Position numbers and translations under genes: made by a program
NCBI GenBank assembly: GCA_019694475.1
Contig: JAIBBX010000002.1
Span: 186,001-250,000 of the forward strand
Source: Parachlamydiales bacterium
GTDB lineage: Bacteria > Chlamydiota > Chlamydiia > Chlamydiales > SM23-39
Reading direction: 5' to 3'
DNA length: 64,000 nt
Shown: positions 8,539 through 16,800 of the stretch, in pieces
Layout: every line of letters begins with the position of its first letter
How positions within the stretch are numbered: position 1 is the first letter of the stretch
The notes under the pieces: model-generated
The model's input: the letters and a program-made list of their open reading frames with translations, nothing else
The model's database searches: none
What the model was told of the DNA's origin: nothing

Positions 8539-9251
8539 GAAAATGTCGCTGTGTTATGGACGAGACGCCGCCAAAGCCCGCCTAATGTGAAATGAACTGC
8601 TGTGTCTATGGCAGCTAGCCGCTCGTTGGGAGCATAGACAACACCTGCATCGATTTTATGGCCGCGCTCTCCGATCGCAATATAGATCGTTCCTACCGGT
8701 TTTTCTTTCGTGCCTCCGCTCGGGCCTGCAATGCCCGAAATGGCCGCGGCAAAATCGGCGTCGGTCTCTTGTAAAAGCCCCTTCACCATTTCAATCACCG
8801 CTTCTCTGCTGACCGCCCCCTTTTCTTTGAGGGTCGTCCGGGAAACCTGTAAAAACCGCTCCTTCCATGCATTGGAGTAGGCAACAATTGAACCGAGCAG
8901 GAATTTAGATGCATCGGGAATGGCCGTTAATTTCGCCGCAACAGAGCCGCCGGTGCAGCTTTCTGCTAGAGCGAGAGTCTTCTTCCGAGCGATGAACTCG
9001 CGATGGAGCGCATCTTCAATCCTCCCCTCGCCATAGAAAAACGTGGGGAAACGCTTTTTAACCGCATCGACCAAAGAATCTACCTGTGCTTCGCTTTGGA
9101 ACATGATTTGCAAAGTGCCGACAGAAGGGAAAAGAGCCATTTCCACATCCGGCCGTCCCTTTTTCAATTCTTGTAAAAAGGGAGCTACCTCCGATTCATT
9201 CACAAGACAAAGGGAAAATTTGCGGATGTATTCAGTTTGCATGGACGCCAA
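8535..9251 (-). CDS. CinA C-terminal-domain amidohydrolase (PncC-like)
   Basis: The C-terminal 160 residues carry the CinA amidase signature LALAESCTGGSVAAKLTAIP, then SIVAYSN, GAVSREAV and ISGIAGPSGGTKEKPVGT. The family deamidates nicotinamide mononucleotide to nicotinate mononucleotide in the pyridine nucleotide cycle. About 80 N-terminal residues, rather than the full CinA N-domain, precede it. Two ATGs (9251, 9242) are possible, both overlapping the end of the upstream gene. It is part of the run lspA - unknown - cinA-like - methyltransferases. Confidence 0.85.
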   Translation of the reverse strand: MASMQTEYIRKFSLCLVNESEVAPFLQELKKGRPDVEMALFPSVGTLQIMFQSEAQVDSLVDAVKKRFPTFFYGEGRIEDALHREFIARKKTLALAESCTGGSVAAKLTAIPDASKFLLGSIVAYSNAWKERFLQVSRTTLKEKGAVSREAVIEMVKGLLQETDADFAAAISGIAGPSGGTKEKPVGTIYIAIGERGHKIDAGVVYAPNERLAAIDTAVHFTLGGLWRRLVHNTATFS

Positions 9252-9915
9252 TCTTTTGCTCTATGAGCTGCGGGTGCTTGTGAATCCAAGAAAAACATCC
9301 TTTTCCCAATCGAATGGGAACATTCGTCTTCTTTCCATTCACAACAAAAGGGGTCGCTCTTGTTTCATCGCGGACCCATTGTTTGATTGTTTGAAAAAGT
9401 TCCGCATTCGAACACTCTTCGATTTCCAAAAGCTCCATGGTCTTTGGATCTTGATAAATTTGCGGGAAAGAAAACTGCAAGCCCCAAAAAATATTGCCTG
9501 CGCCCATTGTCATAGGTCTAAACACTTCATCAATCGGAGAATAGGTGAAAAAATGGGCCTGTACCTGCACAACAGGTCTTGCTACTTTTACGATATATCT
9601 ATTTCCCGGCACTTCTTGTTTCCAAAGAGAATCGGCATCTACGGTCCAAGCGCAAGCAAGAGTTGTCCGTAAAGCGCCATCGCTTGGGATGCGCCCCTCT
9701 TTCAACTCCTCGATCCAGCCGGCATATTCGCCTAAAAACCGGGCATGGCCGATTGGCTCTCCATCATTCAAACCAGTGAGATGATAGATGAAAAAACTGC
9801 CAAGCCGATCCATCAGCCGTTTTAATTCTTCAGCATCGCATAGAACTTGATGCTTCAAATATTTGGATCCTTGATAAACCCCTTCTTGCTGGGGGGTAGA
9901 AACGCGCAGAGTCAT
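9232..9915 (-). CDS. Conserved-looking hypothetical protein downstream of lspA
   Basis: I recognise no family in this 227-residue protein. I chose the ATG at 9915 because it overlaps the lspA stop as ATGA, a classic coupled start; a longer frame to 9978 lies within lspA. There is no signal peptide. The C-terminal part is rich in aromatic residues and ends in a basic segment. Its position inside the housekeeping run dksA-lspA-(this)-cinA-like argues that it is a real cytoplasmic gene under the same promoter. Confidence 0.7.
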   Translation of the reverse strand: MTLRVSTPQQEGVYQGSKYLKHQVLCDAEELKRLMDRLGSFFIYHLTGLNDGEPIGHARFLGEYAGWIEELKEGRIPSDGALRTTLACAWTVDADSLWKQEVPGNRYIVKVARPVVQVQAHFFTYSPIDEVFRPMTMGAGNIFWGLQFSFPQIYQDPKTMELLEIEECSNAELFQTIKQWVRDETRATPFVVNGKKTNVPIRLGKGCFSWIHKHPQLIEQKIGVHAN

Positions 9916-10376
9916 AAGGCTTGTACTTTTTTCTGTTTTGGTAGGAGGAGAAGGCTCAATATGCCGATCGTGATGCACGAATCAGCCACATTGAAAATCG
10001 GGAAAGAATAACCCCAAAATGTGAAATGGATGAAATCGATCACATGGCCGTATAGGCAATAATCGATCACGTTTCCAATCGCGCCTGTAACGACAAGCCA
10101 AAGAGGAAATCGTTTTGAGACAAAGAAGATGAGGGCAAAGATGATCCCCATTCGTAATGCAAAAAGAAGACCGGCATGGCCGCCGAAAAATCCCCAAGCG
10201 GCGCCGCTATTGACTACATAATTGAGGGAGCAAGTAATGCCCCCCAAAGAAAAAATTCCGATTCCGCCGAAAGGATAGGATCCAAATTGCAAAGATGGGA
10301 TCCAATGCATGGCCGCGATCTTGGTCGCAATATCGAGGCCCAGCAATAAGAAAAAGATCCACATCCATTTACGCAT
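9912..10376 (-). CDS. lspA: Lipoprotein signal peptidase (signal peptidase II)
   Basis: This inner-membrane aspartyl protease cleaves signal peptides of diacylglyceryl-modified prolipoproteins. The 154 residues have four hydrophobic segments and the family motifs LDIATK, VNSGAAWGFF, GAIGNVIDYCLYGHVIDF and FNVADSCI; the last two hold the catalytic Asp pair. The length is typical. Its start shares a base with the dksA stop (TAATG), and its own stop overlaps the next start, so the genes are co-translated. The order nrdR-dksA-lspA matches Chlamydia. Confidence 0.95.
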   Translation of the reverse strand: MRKWMWIFFLLLGLDIATKIAAMHWIPSLQFGSYPFGGIGIFSLGGITCSLNYVVNSGAAWGFFGGHAGLLFALRMGIIFALIFFVSKRFPLWLVVTGAIGNVIDYCLYGHVIDFIHFTFWGYSFPIFNVADSCITIGILSLLLLPKQKKVQAL

Positions 10377-10741
10377 TAGATCAGCCCTTTCTCGAATTTT
10401 TCCTGCGCTTTGACTGTCATCGTAGCGTAAGGAACTGCTTCTAATCTTTTAACGGGAATTTCTTCGCCGCTGATATCGCAGATGCCATAAGTCCCCTCGT
10501 CGATTTTTTCGAGGGCTCTATCGATTTGTCTCAAAAGGCCAAATTCTTTATTGGTCACTTCGAGGTTGATGTTTTTGACAAAATCATCGGTTCCTTCATC
10601 AGCAGAATGCTGCGAATATCCTTTCGCTTCATCGGGCTGAGTTACGGCCTCTTTCGTTCCCTGAACTGTTTTCATCACTTGCGATTTCATTTCCAATAAA
10701 CGTGCTTTGAAGTGTGCAATTTCATTTTTCTTCAGCGACAT
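10376..10741 (-). CDS. dksA: DksA/TraR-family RNA polymerase-binding protein
   Basis: The 121-residue protein has the family's N-terminal coiled coil, then TDDFVKNINLEVTNKEF, and a C-terminal globular part (YGICDISGEEIPVKRLEAVP). DksA binds the secondary channel of RNA polymerase and tunes initiation. Only one of the four zinc-finger Cys is present: the pattern CxxC...CxxC reads CDIS...TMTV here, so zinc binding is probably lost. The start at 10741 is chosen over an in-frame extension to 10843, which lies entirely within nrdR. It overlaps nrdR by 20 bases. Confidence 0.9.
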   Translation of the reverse strand: MSLKKNEIAHFKARLLEMKSQVMKTVQGTKEAVTQPDEAKGYSQHSADEGTDDFVKNINLEVTNKEFGLLRQIDRALEKIDEGTYGICDISGEEIPVKRLEAVPYATMTVKAQEKFEKGLI

Positions 10742-11198
10742 GATAATTTTCCTCATTTTCCAATTCTCGAATCGCTTCCAGCAATTCGCGCAATTCTTTA
10801 AACCGTTTATAAACACAGGCAAAGCGGATATAAGCCACAACATCTGTTCCTTTCAGCTGTTCAATGACAATATCCCCTAACTCTTGACTTGATATTTCCC
10901 TCACTCCTTTAGCCACAAGATCCGACTTGATCTTATAAGCAATTCCTCTGACCTGGTCGTGGCTGACCCGAGTATGTCTGCATGCAGCATCCATGCCTTG
11001 GATCAACTTCTCCTGCTGGAAATCTTCAAAAGTTCCATCTCTTTTTTTCACTTGCAAGCTTAAGTCAACTGTCTCAAAAGTCGTGAATCGCTTCATGCAC
11101 TGGCAGCATTCACGCCTTCTTCGGATCGCATTGATTTCCATTGCATCGCGAGAATCGGTCACTTTCGATTCCTCGTGGGAGCAGAAGGGGCATCTCAT
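10722..11198 (-). CDS. nrdR: Transcriptional repressor NrdR
   Basis: NrdR represses ribonucleotide reductase genes in response to ATP/dATP. The zinc ribbon is visible (MRCPFC at the N-terminus and RRRECCQCMKRFTTFE at about residues 27-43), followed by the ATP-cone domain (VKKRDGTFEDFQQEKL). Its length of 158 is normal. The ATG at 11198 directly follows a TTG in frame, and the ATG is preferred. It is the first gene of the minus-strand run nrdR-dksA-lspA. Confidence 0.95.
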   Translation of the reverse strand: MRCPFCSHEESKVTDSRDAMEINAIRRRRECCQCMKRFTTFETVDLSLQVKKRDGTFEDFQQEKLIQGMDAACRHTRVSHDQVRGIAYKIKSDLVAKGVREISSQELGDIVIEQLKGTDVVAYIRFACVYKRFKELRELLEAIRELENEENYHVAEEK

Positions 11199-11337
11199 CA
11201 AAACTCTCTTGCCTGTTTAGGCGGTTCAAAGATTTTTGTGAATCTGTTTCTCGAACTTCGGGAATATACCATAAGGAACAATAGAAAAAAAGCTGGAAGC
11301 TTTGCAATGAAAAGTTTTTTCTTGCTACATTTGATTT

Positions 11338-12246
11338 ATGGACTTAAACAACCGGCCTGAACGTCAAACCGCTAAAGGAATCTCCTTTTTTATTCTTGCC
11401 TCTCTCTTCATGGCTCTTATGGGGGCCGCAGCGAAGGAGCTCTCTACCCACCAAACAGTCGAAGCCACGATTTTTTGGCGCAATTTCATCGGTCTTCTTC
11501 TCCTATTTCCTTGGCTCCTGATTCAAAAAGAGCCTCTCAAAAAGCAGCTTCATACCAAGCAGATCAAAATGCACTGCATCCGAGGCGTTACAAATTATTT
11601 GACGATCTTCCTCTACTTTCTATCCTTAAGCTACTTGCCCCTATCCAATGCAACGCTTCTCTTCAATACGATTCCCATTTTCATTCCGATTATCGCCTAT
11701 TTTTGGCAAGGGATCGTGATTCACAAACAACTTTGGTGGGGATTGGGAGTTGCTTTTTTGGGGATCCTGATCGCACTTGATCCGAGGGCCGGCTTTTTCC
11801 AGCCCGCTTCTATCTTAGCGCTTCTTTCGGGAGTTACCGGAGCAATCACTCTCGTTTCTTTGCGCCTTGGCCACTATTCGGAAACCTCGCCTCGGCTCAT
11901 GTTCTACCTCTTTTCGATCAACATGCTCCTCGCCTTCTTTTGCTCCCTATTCTCTTTCCAAAAGAGCTGGATGGCGCTTACTGGCAACGACATTTTTTGG
12001 CTGGTTTTGGTCGGCATCTATGGCTTTTTCTATCAGGTTGCATCCACGTTTGGAGCGAAATTCGTTCCGATGCGCCTAGGGGCTGTTTTCATTTTCTTCA
12101 GCGTGATCTTTTCCTTTTTATTCGACCACTGGATCTGGAAAACGGAACTCCCCCTATCTGTCTATCTCGGCTGCGCCCTCATTATAATAGGGGCTATCCT
12201 CAAGGTCGTCTTTTATCCGAAGGACGACATTCAGCTAAGAAATTAG
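11338..12246 (+). CDS. EamA/DMT-superfamily transporter
   Basis: This 302-residue integral membrane protein has about ten hydrophobic segments and two EamA halves, as in drug/metabolite exporters and the chlamydial S-adenosylmethionine-type transporters. The N-terminal half has LFMALMGAAAKELS and FWRNFIGLLLL (an Arg-Asn pair typical of the family); the second half has the loop and GAVFIFFSVIFSFLFDHW. The substrate cannot be predicted. A second, divergent DMT protein lies at 21334-22197. The gene runs convergently towards the inverted-repeat element that begins 19 bases after its stop. Confidence 0.85.
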   Translation: MDLNNRPERQTAKGISFFILASLFMALMGAAAKELSTHQTVEATIFWRNFIGLLLLFPWLLIQKEPLKKQLHTKQIKMHCIRGVTNYLTIFLYFLSLSYLPLSNATLLFNTIPIFIPIIAYFWQGIVIHKQLWWGLGVAFLGILIALDPRAGFFQPASILALLSGVTGAITLVSLRLGHYSETSPRLMFYLFSINMLLAFFCSLFSFQKSWMALTGNDIFWLVLVGIYGFFYQVASTFGAKFVPMRLGAVFIFFSVIFSFLFDHWIWKTELPLSVYLGCALIIIGAILKVVFYPKDDIQLRN

Positions 12247-12264
12247 TACAGTTTTTTAAACAAT

Positions 12265-12942
12265 ATTAGATTAGAGAATTATGACGTCGGGCATGCTACG
12301 CGCATACGCGCTGCGCCCCGGCGCCCAGCAGGCTTCATCTCACCTTGAAAAAGCGTGTGCTCCGCAAGGGGCAGTGCAAAGCACAGCTCCCACGCCCGAA
12401 ACGGGCTCTTGCCTGCGCTACGTTTTTTCTTTGTGAGCTGAAGCCAAGGGCTGGCACATCGGCCCCGCCTTCGGCGGGGAGCTCCGTGTGCCAAAACATA
12501 AGGAGGGGAAGCCCCTCCTTCGTATCCACCCCAACAGCGAGAGGGGACTATTGCCCCCTCTCGTGCTCTCCTCTTGCCACCCGCCTTTTTAGGCGGGTGG
12601 CCCCCATGACAACTTTTATTTTCCTTTGAAAAAAGAGAAGTTGTCGGAATTATGCGAATACTTTTGAACGCGAAGCGGGGAGGATGCAAAGGAGGGCTTC
12701 CCTCCTTGTGCCTGGAACACGGGGGGCCCACGCCAACGGCGGGGCCGTGAGCCAGCCCTTGGCTTCAGGTCACAAAGAAAAAACGTAGCGCAGGCAAGAG
12801 CCCGTTTCGGGCGTGGGAGCTGTGCTTTGCACTGCCCCTTGCGGAGCACACGCTTTTTCAAAGTGAGATGAAGCCTGCTGGGCCGCGGGGGCGCAGCGCG
12901 TATGCGCGTAGCATGCCCGACGTCATAATTCTCTAATCTAAT
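12265..12942. repeat. 678-bp inverted-repeat element with about 190-bp arms
   Basis: The left arm (12265-12454) and right arm (12752-12942) are reverse complements with only about half a dozen differences by eye. Both begin ATTAGATTAGAG at the outer end. The core between them has smaller hairpins, including CCACCCGCC/GGCGGGTGG near 12579-12602 and CTCCTT/AAGGAG pairs, and similarity decays gradually inward. Short open frames in the arms are mirror images of one another and are not treated as genes. It fills the gap between two convergent genes. It could be a MITE-like element, a duplicated repeat unit or a giant hairpin terminator. Confidence 0.85.
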
Positions 12943-12949
12943 TTATTAG

Positions 12950-13354
12950 CTACACATCGACTAAAATGTAATAGCGGATCTGTTCGCGCAAATGATTGAG
13001 CATCCAAGGATCGTGCTGCGCGACTCTCACATCGGCGATGAACTGTTCTAGATTGAACTTAGCAAGGCCTTTTTCCACATTTTCCCGAACTTGATCTTCG
13101 ATCATCCAAGAGAAAACGAACCAATGCTCATCGCACACCGCGCTCACCGCAGCGTTTATGCCTTTGTCGAGCATTTCTTGCCTAATGACCCATGCAGGAG
13201 GAATCTGAACGCCGGGCTGAGCATATTTTTCCAGCATTTTTGTCCAGACGCGGACCAGTTCATGCCGAACAATCTCTTCATCGGTGTTCATTTTATGTTT
13301 CAACAAAACCAACAGCTCTTCAGAAGAATTATTAGTATCGAGTGAAATTTCCAT
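12950..13354 (-). CDS. Hypothetical protein, 134 residues
   Basis: A soluble, mainly helical protein with several Trp residues; I recognise no family. The start at 13354 is chosen because AAGGAG lies seven bases upstream; a longer frame begins at 13384 without a site. The gene ends 8 bases from the outer edge of the right arm of the large inverted repeat. No signal peptide or membrane span is visible. Confidence 0.62.
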   Translation of the reverse strand: MEISLDTNNSSEELLVLLKHKMNTDEEIVRHELVRVWTKMLEKYAQPGVQIPPAWVIRQEMLDKGINAAVSAVCDEHWFVFSWMIEDQVRENVEKGLAKFNLEQFIADVRVAQHDPWMLNHLREQIRYYILVDV

Positions 13355-13436
13355 TTTAAACTCCTTTTCCACGAATAATAACACAATCCGAAAATCGGAA
13401 ACACGTAATTATTAATTAAACAAATCGAAGAAAATA

Positions 13437-14870
13437 TTAAGAGTTTAAAACAATCGTTTTAATTTCAAGATAGTCGTCCACGCCGTATTTAGACCCTTCG
13501 CGCCCGATTCCCGATTCTTTGACGCCGCCGAACGGGAATACTTCGCTGGAAAAAAGGCCTCCGTTGACGCTGACCATGCCGTTTTCAAGAGCCTCTGCGA
13601 CCCGCCAAATCCGGTTGATGTCCCGGCTGTAGAAATAGGAGGCGAGACCGTATTCGGTATCATTGGCCATTTGGATTGCCTCCTCTTCCGTTTTGAAACG
13701 AATGAGAGGCGCGACCGGACCAAACGTTTCCTCTTTGCCAATTCGCATGCTCACATTCACATTGCAAAGCACGGTCGGCTCATAGAAAGTGCGTCCCAAA
13801 GAATGCCGTTTGCCGCCGCAAATAATTTTGGCACCATGGCTGACAGCATCTGCAACATGGGCTTCAACTTTTTCTAACGCAGCCTTATTGATAAGCGGGC
13901 CAATATGGACGCCAGGCTCGAATCCATCTCCAACTTTCAGTTTTTTCACAGCTTTGACAAGTTCATCGCTGAATTCGTCGTAAATGGCATCTTCTACAAA
14001 TACTCGATCAGCGCAAATGCAGGTCTGTCCCGAATTGCGGAATTTGGAAACAATGAGTCCTTGGACAGCTGCTTTTAGATCTGCATCGGTAAATACGATG
14101 AAGGGTGCGCTGCCGCCTAGCTCAAGAGAGAGCTTTTTTACATTGTGGGCACTTTGCGAGATCAAGAGCTTTCCGACGCGGGTAGAGCCTGTAAAGGTGA
14201 TCTTGCGCACCTTTGGATTTTGCGTCATTTCTTCGCCGATTTGGGCAGGATCTCCCGTAATCACATTGATCACGCCCGGCGGGATGCCTGCCTGATCTGC
14301 CAATTCAGCCATCGCGAATGCAGAAAAAGGCGTCGCTTCAGCCGGCTTGATCACAATCGTACAGCCAACAGCAAGAGCCGGCGCGCATTTTCTCGTGATC
14401 ATCGCATTTGGAAAATTCCATGGAGTAATGGCTCCCACAACACCGACCGGCTGTTTGATCACAAAAAGCCTCTGGTGCGCATTAGGCGACGGGATGATAT
14501 CGCCATAGACCCGTTTCCCCTCTTCGGCAAACCATTCGATGAACGAGGCTCCATACCGAATCTCGCCTTGCGCCTCGGCAATCGGTTTTCCTTGCTCCAT
14601 TGTCAATATTTTGGCGAGATCATCGAGATTCGCCATGATGAGATCATACCATTTCCTCAACAGAATGCTTCGCTCTTTAGCAGTCTTGCTTTTCCATTGA
14701 GGAAAAGCAGAATGGGCCGCTTGGACTGCTCTTTTCGTCTCTTCGCGTCCCAGTTTGGGAACATGGCCAATAACCGAACCGCTGCTTGGATTGATGACAG
14801 GAAATATTTCCCTGCTATCTACCCACTTGCCATCGACATAGCACTTCTCTTTAAATAGCTTTGAATGCAT
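13437..14870 (-). CDS. gabD: Succinate-semialdehyde dehydrogenase (NADP+-type aldehyde dehydrogenase)
   Basis: An aldehyde dehydrogenase of 477 residues, the usual length. Family motifs are all present: TPWNFP, the cofactor-binding FTGSTRVGK, the catalytic Glu in LELGGSAP, the catalytic Cys in NSGQTCICADRVFV, and EETFGPVAPL near the C-terminus. The RNSGQTCICADR context is characteristic of GabD-type enzymes, which oxidise succinate semialdehyde to succinate. No GABA transaminase is nearby, so the in vivo aldehyde remains open. The gene stands alone, with the small unknown gene at 14999 upstream of it. Confidence 0.88.
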   Translation of the reverse strand: MHSKLFKEKCYVDGKWVDSREIFPVINPSSGSVIGHVPKLGREETKRAVQAAHSAFPQWKSKTAKERSILLRKWYDLIMANLDDLAKILTMEQGKPIAEAQGEIRYGASFIEWFAEEGKRVYGDIIPSPNAHQRLFVIKQPVGVVGAITPWNFPNAMITRKCAPALAVGCTIVIKPAEATPFSAFAMAELADQAGIPPGVINVITGDPAQIGEEMTQNPKVRKITFTGSTRVGKLLISQSAHNVKKLSLELGGSAPFIVFTDADLKAAVQGLIVSKFRNSGQTCICADRVFVEDAIYDEFSDELVKAVKKLKVGDGFEPGVHIGPLINKAALEKVEAHVADAVSHGAKIICGGKRHSLGRTFYEPTVLCNVNVSMRIGKEETFGPVAPLIRFKTEEEAIQMANDTEYGLASYFYSRDINRIWRVAEALENGMVSVNGGLFSSEVFPFGGVKESGIGREGSKYGVDDYLEIKTIVLNS

Positions 14871-14953
14871 AAAAACTCATTCTGTAGCAACTTTGCACAA
14901 AAAACAAGGTATTTACAAATAAAATGATGGGAAGTGCTGGTAGCTGATGTGTG

Positions 14954-14990
14954 AAAAAAAAGACGTCTCGGCTTAGAAACGTCTTTTGTG
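14954..14990 (-). terminator. Rho-independent terminator after the 119-residue unknown gene
   Basis: Read on the minus strand, an AAGACGT/ACGTCTT stem is followed by a run of eight T. It lies just after the stop of the gene at 14999-15358. Confidence 0.8.
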
Positions 14991-14998
14991 CAAGAAAA

Positions 14999-15358
14999 TT
15001 AGGTAATAATTCCTGAATTAACTTGGTTGTCAAACTGAGCAACTGCACCCACAAACTGAGTCCACGCTGGGCTTCCTGGCTCATTTAGTTGCTGCATCAA
15101 TGCGATCAAGCCTGAATCATCACCGTTCATATGCTGATTCCACGCCGAGCTAAAAATGTCTCTCATTGTACTTGTTAAGCCTACCATTTTTGCTAGTGCA
15201 GCAGGATCAGTATTTTGGAGAACGCCGTAGTCTGCTTGGATGTTTGCCATCACTTTTTCAAGATCAGCAAGATCTCCTGATTTGATGTAGCCTTGCATCA
15301 ATGCAAGCTGATTTTCGAGATCATTTAAAACTGGGTTTGTTGAATTAACTGCTTCCAT
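14999..15358 (-). CDS. Hypothetical protein, 119 residues
   Basis: A small, acidic, helical protein without membrane spans or signal peptide; I recognise no family. It is rich in Asn, Gln and Asp and has no Cys. It has a ribosome-binding site-like AAAGGTG just upstream and its own terminator downstream, so it is probably a single-gene transcription unit. Size and composition would fit a secreted chaperone or small effector, but this is speculation. Confidence 0.6.
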   Translation of the reverse strand: MEAVNSTNPVLNDLENQLALMQGYIKSGDLADLEKVMANIQADYGVLQNTDPAALAKMVGLTSTMRDIFSSAWNQHMNGDDSGLIALMQQLNEPGSPAWTQFVGAVAQFDNQVNSGIIT

Positions 15359-15533
15359 TATTTCACCTTTTTTATTTTTTTGTTAAGCAGACACATCATC
15401 TGCCCATAATTTTAATTCTACTTAATTATTATTATAATTTGAATCAATTAACATCCCAAAATGAAGAATAAACAATTAACGTAAATATGGTTAAGGATAT
15501 TTAAAGGAATCTAAGTTTGGATTGATTAATCCC

Positions 15534-15700
15534 GCTCCCTTAGAAACAAGAAGGCCCCAGCAATTGCTGGGGTTTTGATATTTGAGTGGGATGGGCTACG
15601 GCTCCGCCTTCGGGCCTAAAGGCCTGATCCGCGAAGCGCGGATCCCCTTCTCGCTTCGCTCGAAACGAACCCAAGGGTTCTCACCACACTCCCTCCGAAA
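15534..15700 (-). other. Hairpin-rich GC island with tRNA-Ser-like ends and duplicated terminator
   Basis: Downstream of tRNA-Ser lies a second copy of its palindromic trailer (15534-15590, with CCCCAGCA/TGCTGGGG) that ends in GAGTGGGAT, the start of the tRNA 3' half. Between the copies is a GC-rich stretch with tight hairpins on the minus strand: GAACCC/GGGTTC, GATCCGCG/CGCGGATC and GGCC pairs. It looks like a tRNA-Ser twin whose body has been replaced by hairpins. No coding frame is supported. Confidence 0.55.
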
Positions 15701-15748
15701 CAAAAAGGCCTCAGCAAATGCTGAGGCCTTGTTGTTTCGGAGGGAGTG
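15687..15748 (-). terminator. Near-perfect 62-bp palindrome: terminator of tRNA-Ser that also copies its acceptor end
   Basis: Arms of 30 bases pair with a single mismatch around a 2-base loop. The inner part (GGCCTCAGCA/TGCTGAGGCC followed by TTTTT on the minus strand) is a normal Rho-independent terminator. The outer part reaches 11 bases into the tRNA-Ser gene, covering the discriminator base, the 3' acceptor strand and three T-stem bases. Confidence 0.85.
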
Positions 15749-15824
15749 GGATTCGAACCCACGAAACGCTTTCACGTTTACACGCTTTCCAAGCGTGCTC
15801 CTTAAGCCACTCGGACATCTCTCC
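15738..15824 (-). tRNA. tRNA-Ser (anticodon GGA)
   Basis: The 87-nt cloverleaf is read on the minus strand. It has an anticodon stem CACGC/GCGTG with loop TTGGAAA (anticodon GGA), a long variable arm as in class II tRNAs, a GTGGGTTCGAATCCCAC T arm and discriminator G. CCA is not encoded. The acceptor stem GGAGAGA/TCCCTCC has one A-C mismatch at pair 5:68. It reads UCC/UCU serine codons. Confidence 0.93.
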
Positions 15825-15915
15825 TTAAAAAGTGTTCTAGTTTAACCAATCGATCAAACTTTAGCAAGATCTTGCTTTATATGAGAAAAACCCCCATATT
15901 TTTACTGGTAGAAAT

Positions 15916-16800
15916 ATGTCTTTTGCAAAAAAAATTTTTCTTTGTTTAACCATTTTGGCTGCGGCTGGCTGCAGTAAAAAAACGCTAGCTCCCGCTCAAA
16001 ACGAAAAACCGAAAGTTTTGGTCAGCATCGCCCCTTACCGCTTCATCGCTGAAAGGATTGCAGGCCCAGATTTCGACGTCGGGACCATTGTTCCAACAGC
16101 TTCTAACCCCCATTCATTTGAACCGACTTCAGCTCAAGTTACCTCGATGGCCGGAAGCCAAGTCTGGTTCCGCATCGGCGAACCTTTTGAAAAAAAGATC
16201 ATTCCTATCCTGCAGGCCAATAACCCTGAGATTGCTGTTGCAGATTTAAGAGACGGTATTGAGATGATAGAAGAATTCCACGCTTTGAGCTGCAAAAGCT
16301 GCGGAATGGACCACTTTGACCGTCACATTTGGCTTAGCCCCAAAATGGCCCAAAAACAAGCTGAGATTATTGAAAAGGTGCTTAGCGAAAAATTTCCTGA
16401 GCAAAAAGAGCTTTTTCATGAAAATTGCACAAAGTTGTGCAGCGATTTGAATGATCTTGATCTCGAAATCCGAAACATCTTGAAAAATGTGGAAAAACGG
16501 ACCGTTTTGGTCTCCCACCCCGCGTTCGCCTACTTTTGCAAGGATTTTGATTTAACGCAGCTGTCCGTTGAATACGAAGGCAAAGACCCGAGGCCGAAAC
16601 ATTTGGAAGAAATTTTAAAACGGGCAGTCGCAGAAAGCGCCGAAGTGGCCTTAGCTCTGCCTCAGTACAACAATAAAGGCGCTCAACTCATCGCAGAAAA
16701 ACTGCACAAGCCTGTGAGATTTATCGACCCCTATTCTGCAGATTATTTCGAAACCATGAGAAAATTGGCGAAAATGATCGCGGATCCGTATGCAAATTGA
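15916..16800 (+). CDS. Metal ABC transporter substrate-binding lipoprotein (ZnuA/TroA family)
   Basis: This is the extracytoplasmic metal-binding component of a cluster A-I ABC importer for Zn2+ or Mn2+. A signal peptide ends in the lipobox LAAAGC (Cys 19). Three His likely coordinate the metal (in NPHSFEP, FDRHIWL and VSHPAF), with a late acidic ligand in FIDPYS. A short CKSCGMDH segment stands where many homologues have a His-rich loop. It overlaps the ATPase gene by 11 bases. It occupies the place I recall for CT415 in Chlamydia, next to rplU-rpmA-obgE. Confidence 0.92.
   Translation: MSFAKKIFLCLTILAAAGCSKKTLAPAQNEKPKVLVSIAPYRFIAERIAGPDFDVGTIVPTASNPHSFEPTSAQVTSMAGSQVWFRIGEPFEKKIIPILQANNPEIAVADLRDGIEMIEEFHALSCKSCGMDHFDRHIWLSPKMAQKQAEIIEKVLSEKFPEQKELFHENCTKLCSDLNDLDLEIRNILKNVEKRTVLVSHPAFAYFCKDFDLTQLSVEYEGKDPRPKHLEEILKRAVAESAEVALALPQYNNKGAQLIAEKLHKPVRFIDPYSADYFETMRKLAKMIADPYAN

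Noticed and set aside
10742..10843. Longer DksA with 34 extra N-terminal residues
   Set aside because: The extension lies wholly within nrdR in another frame and is unlike DksA.
12345..12861. Two mirrored open frames in the inverted-repeat arms (starting MKKRVLRKGQCKAQ in both orientations)
   Set aside because: They are the same sequence read in both arms, with no ribosome-binding site, and composition set by the repeat.
15582..15845. 87-residue plus-strand frame across tRNA-Ser
   Set aside because: It spans the tRNA and its palindrome and has no protein-like features.
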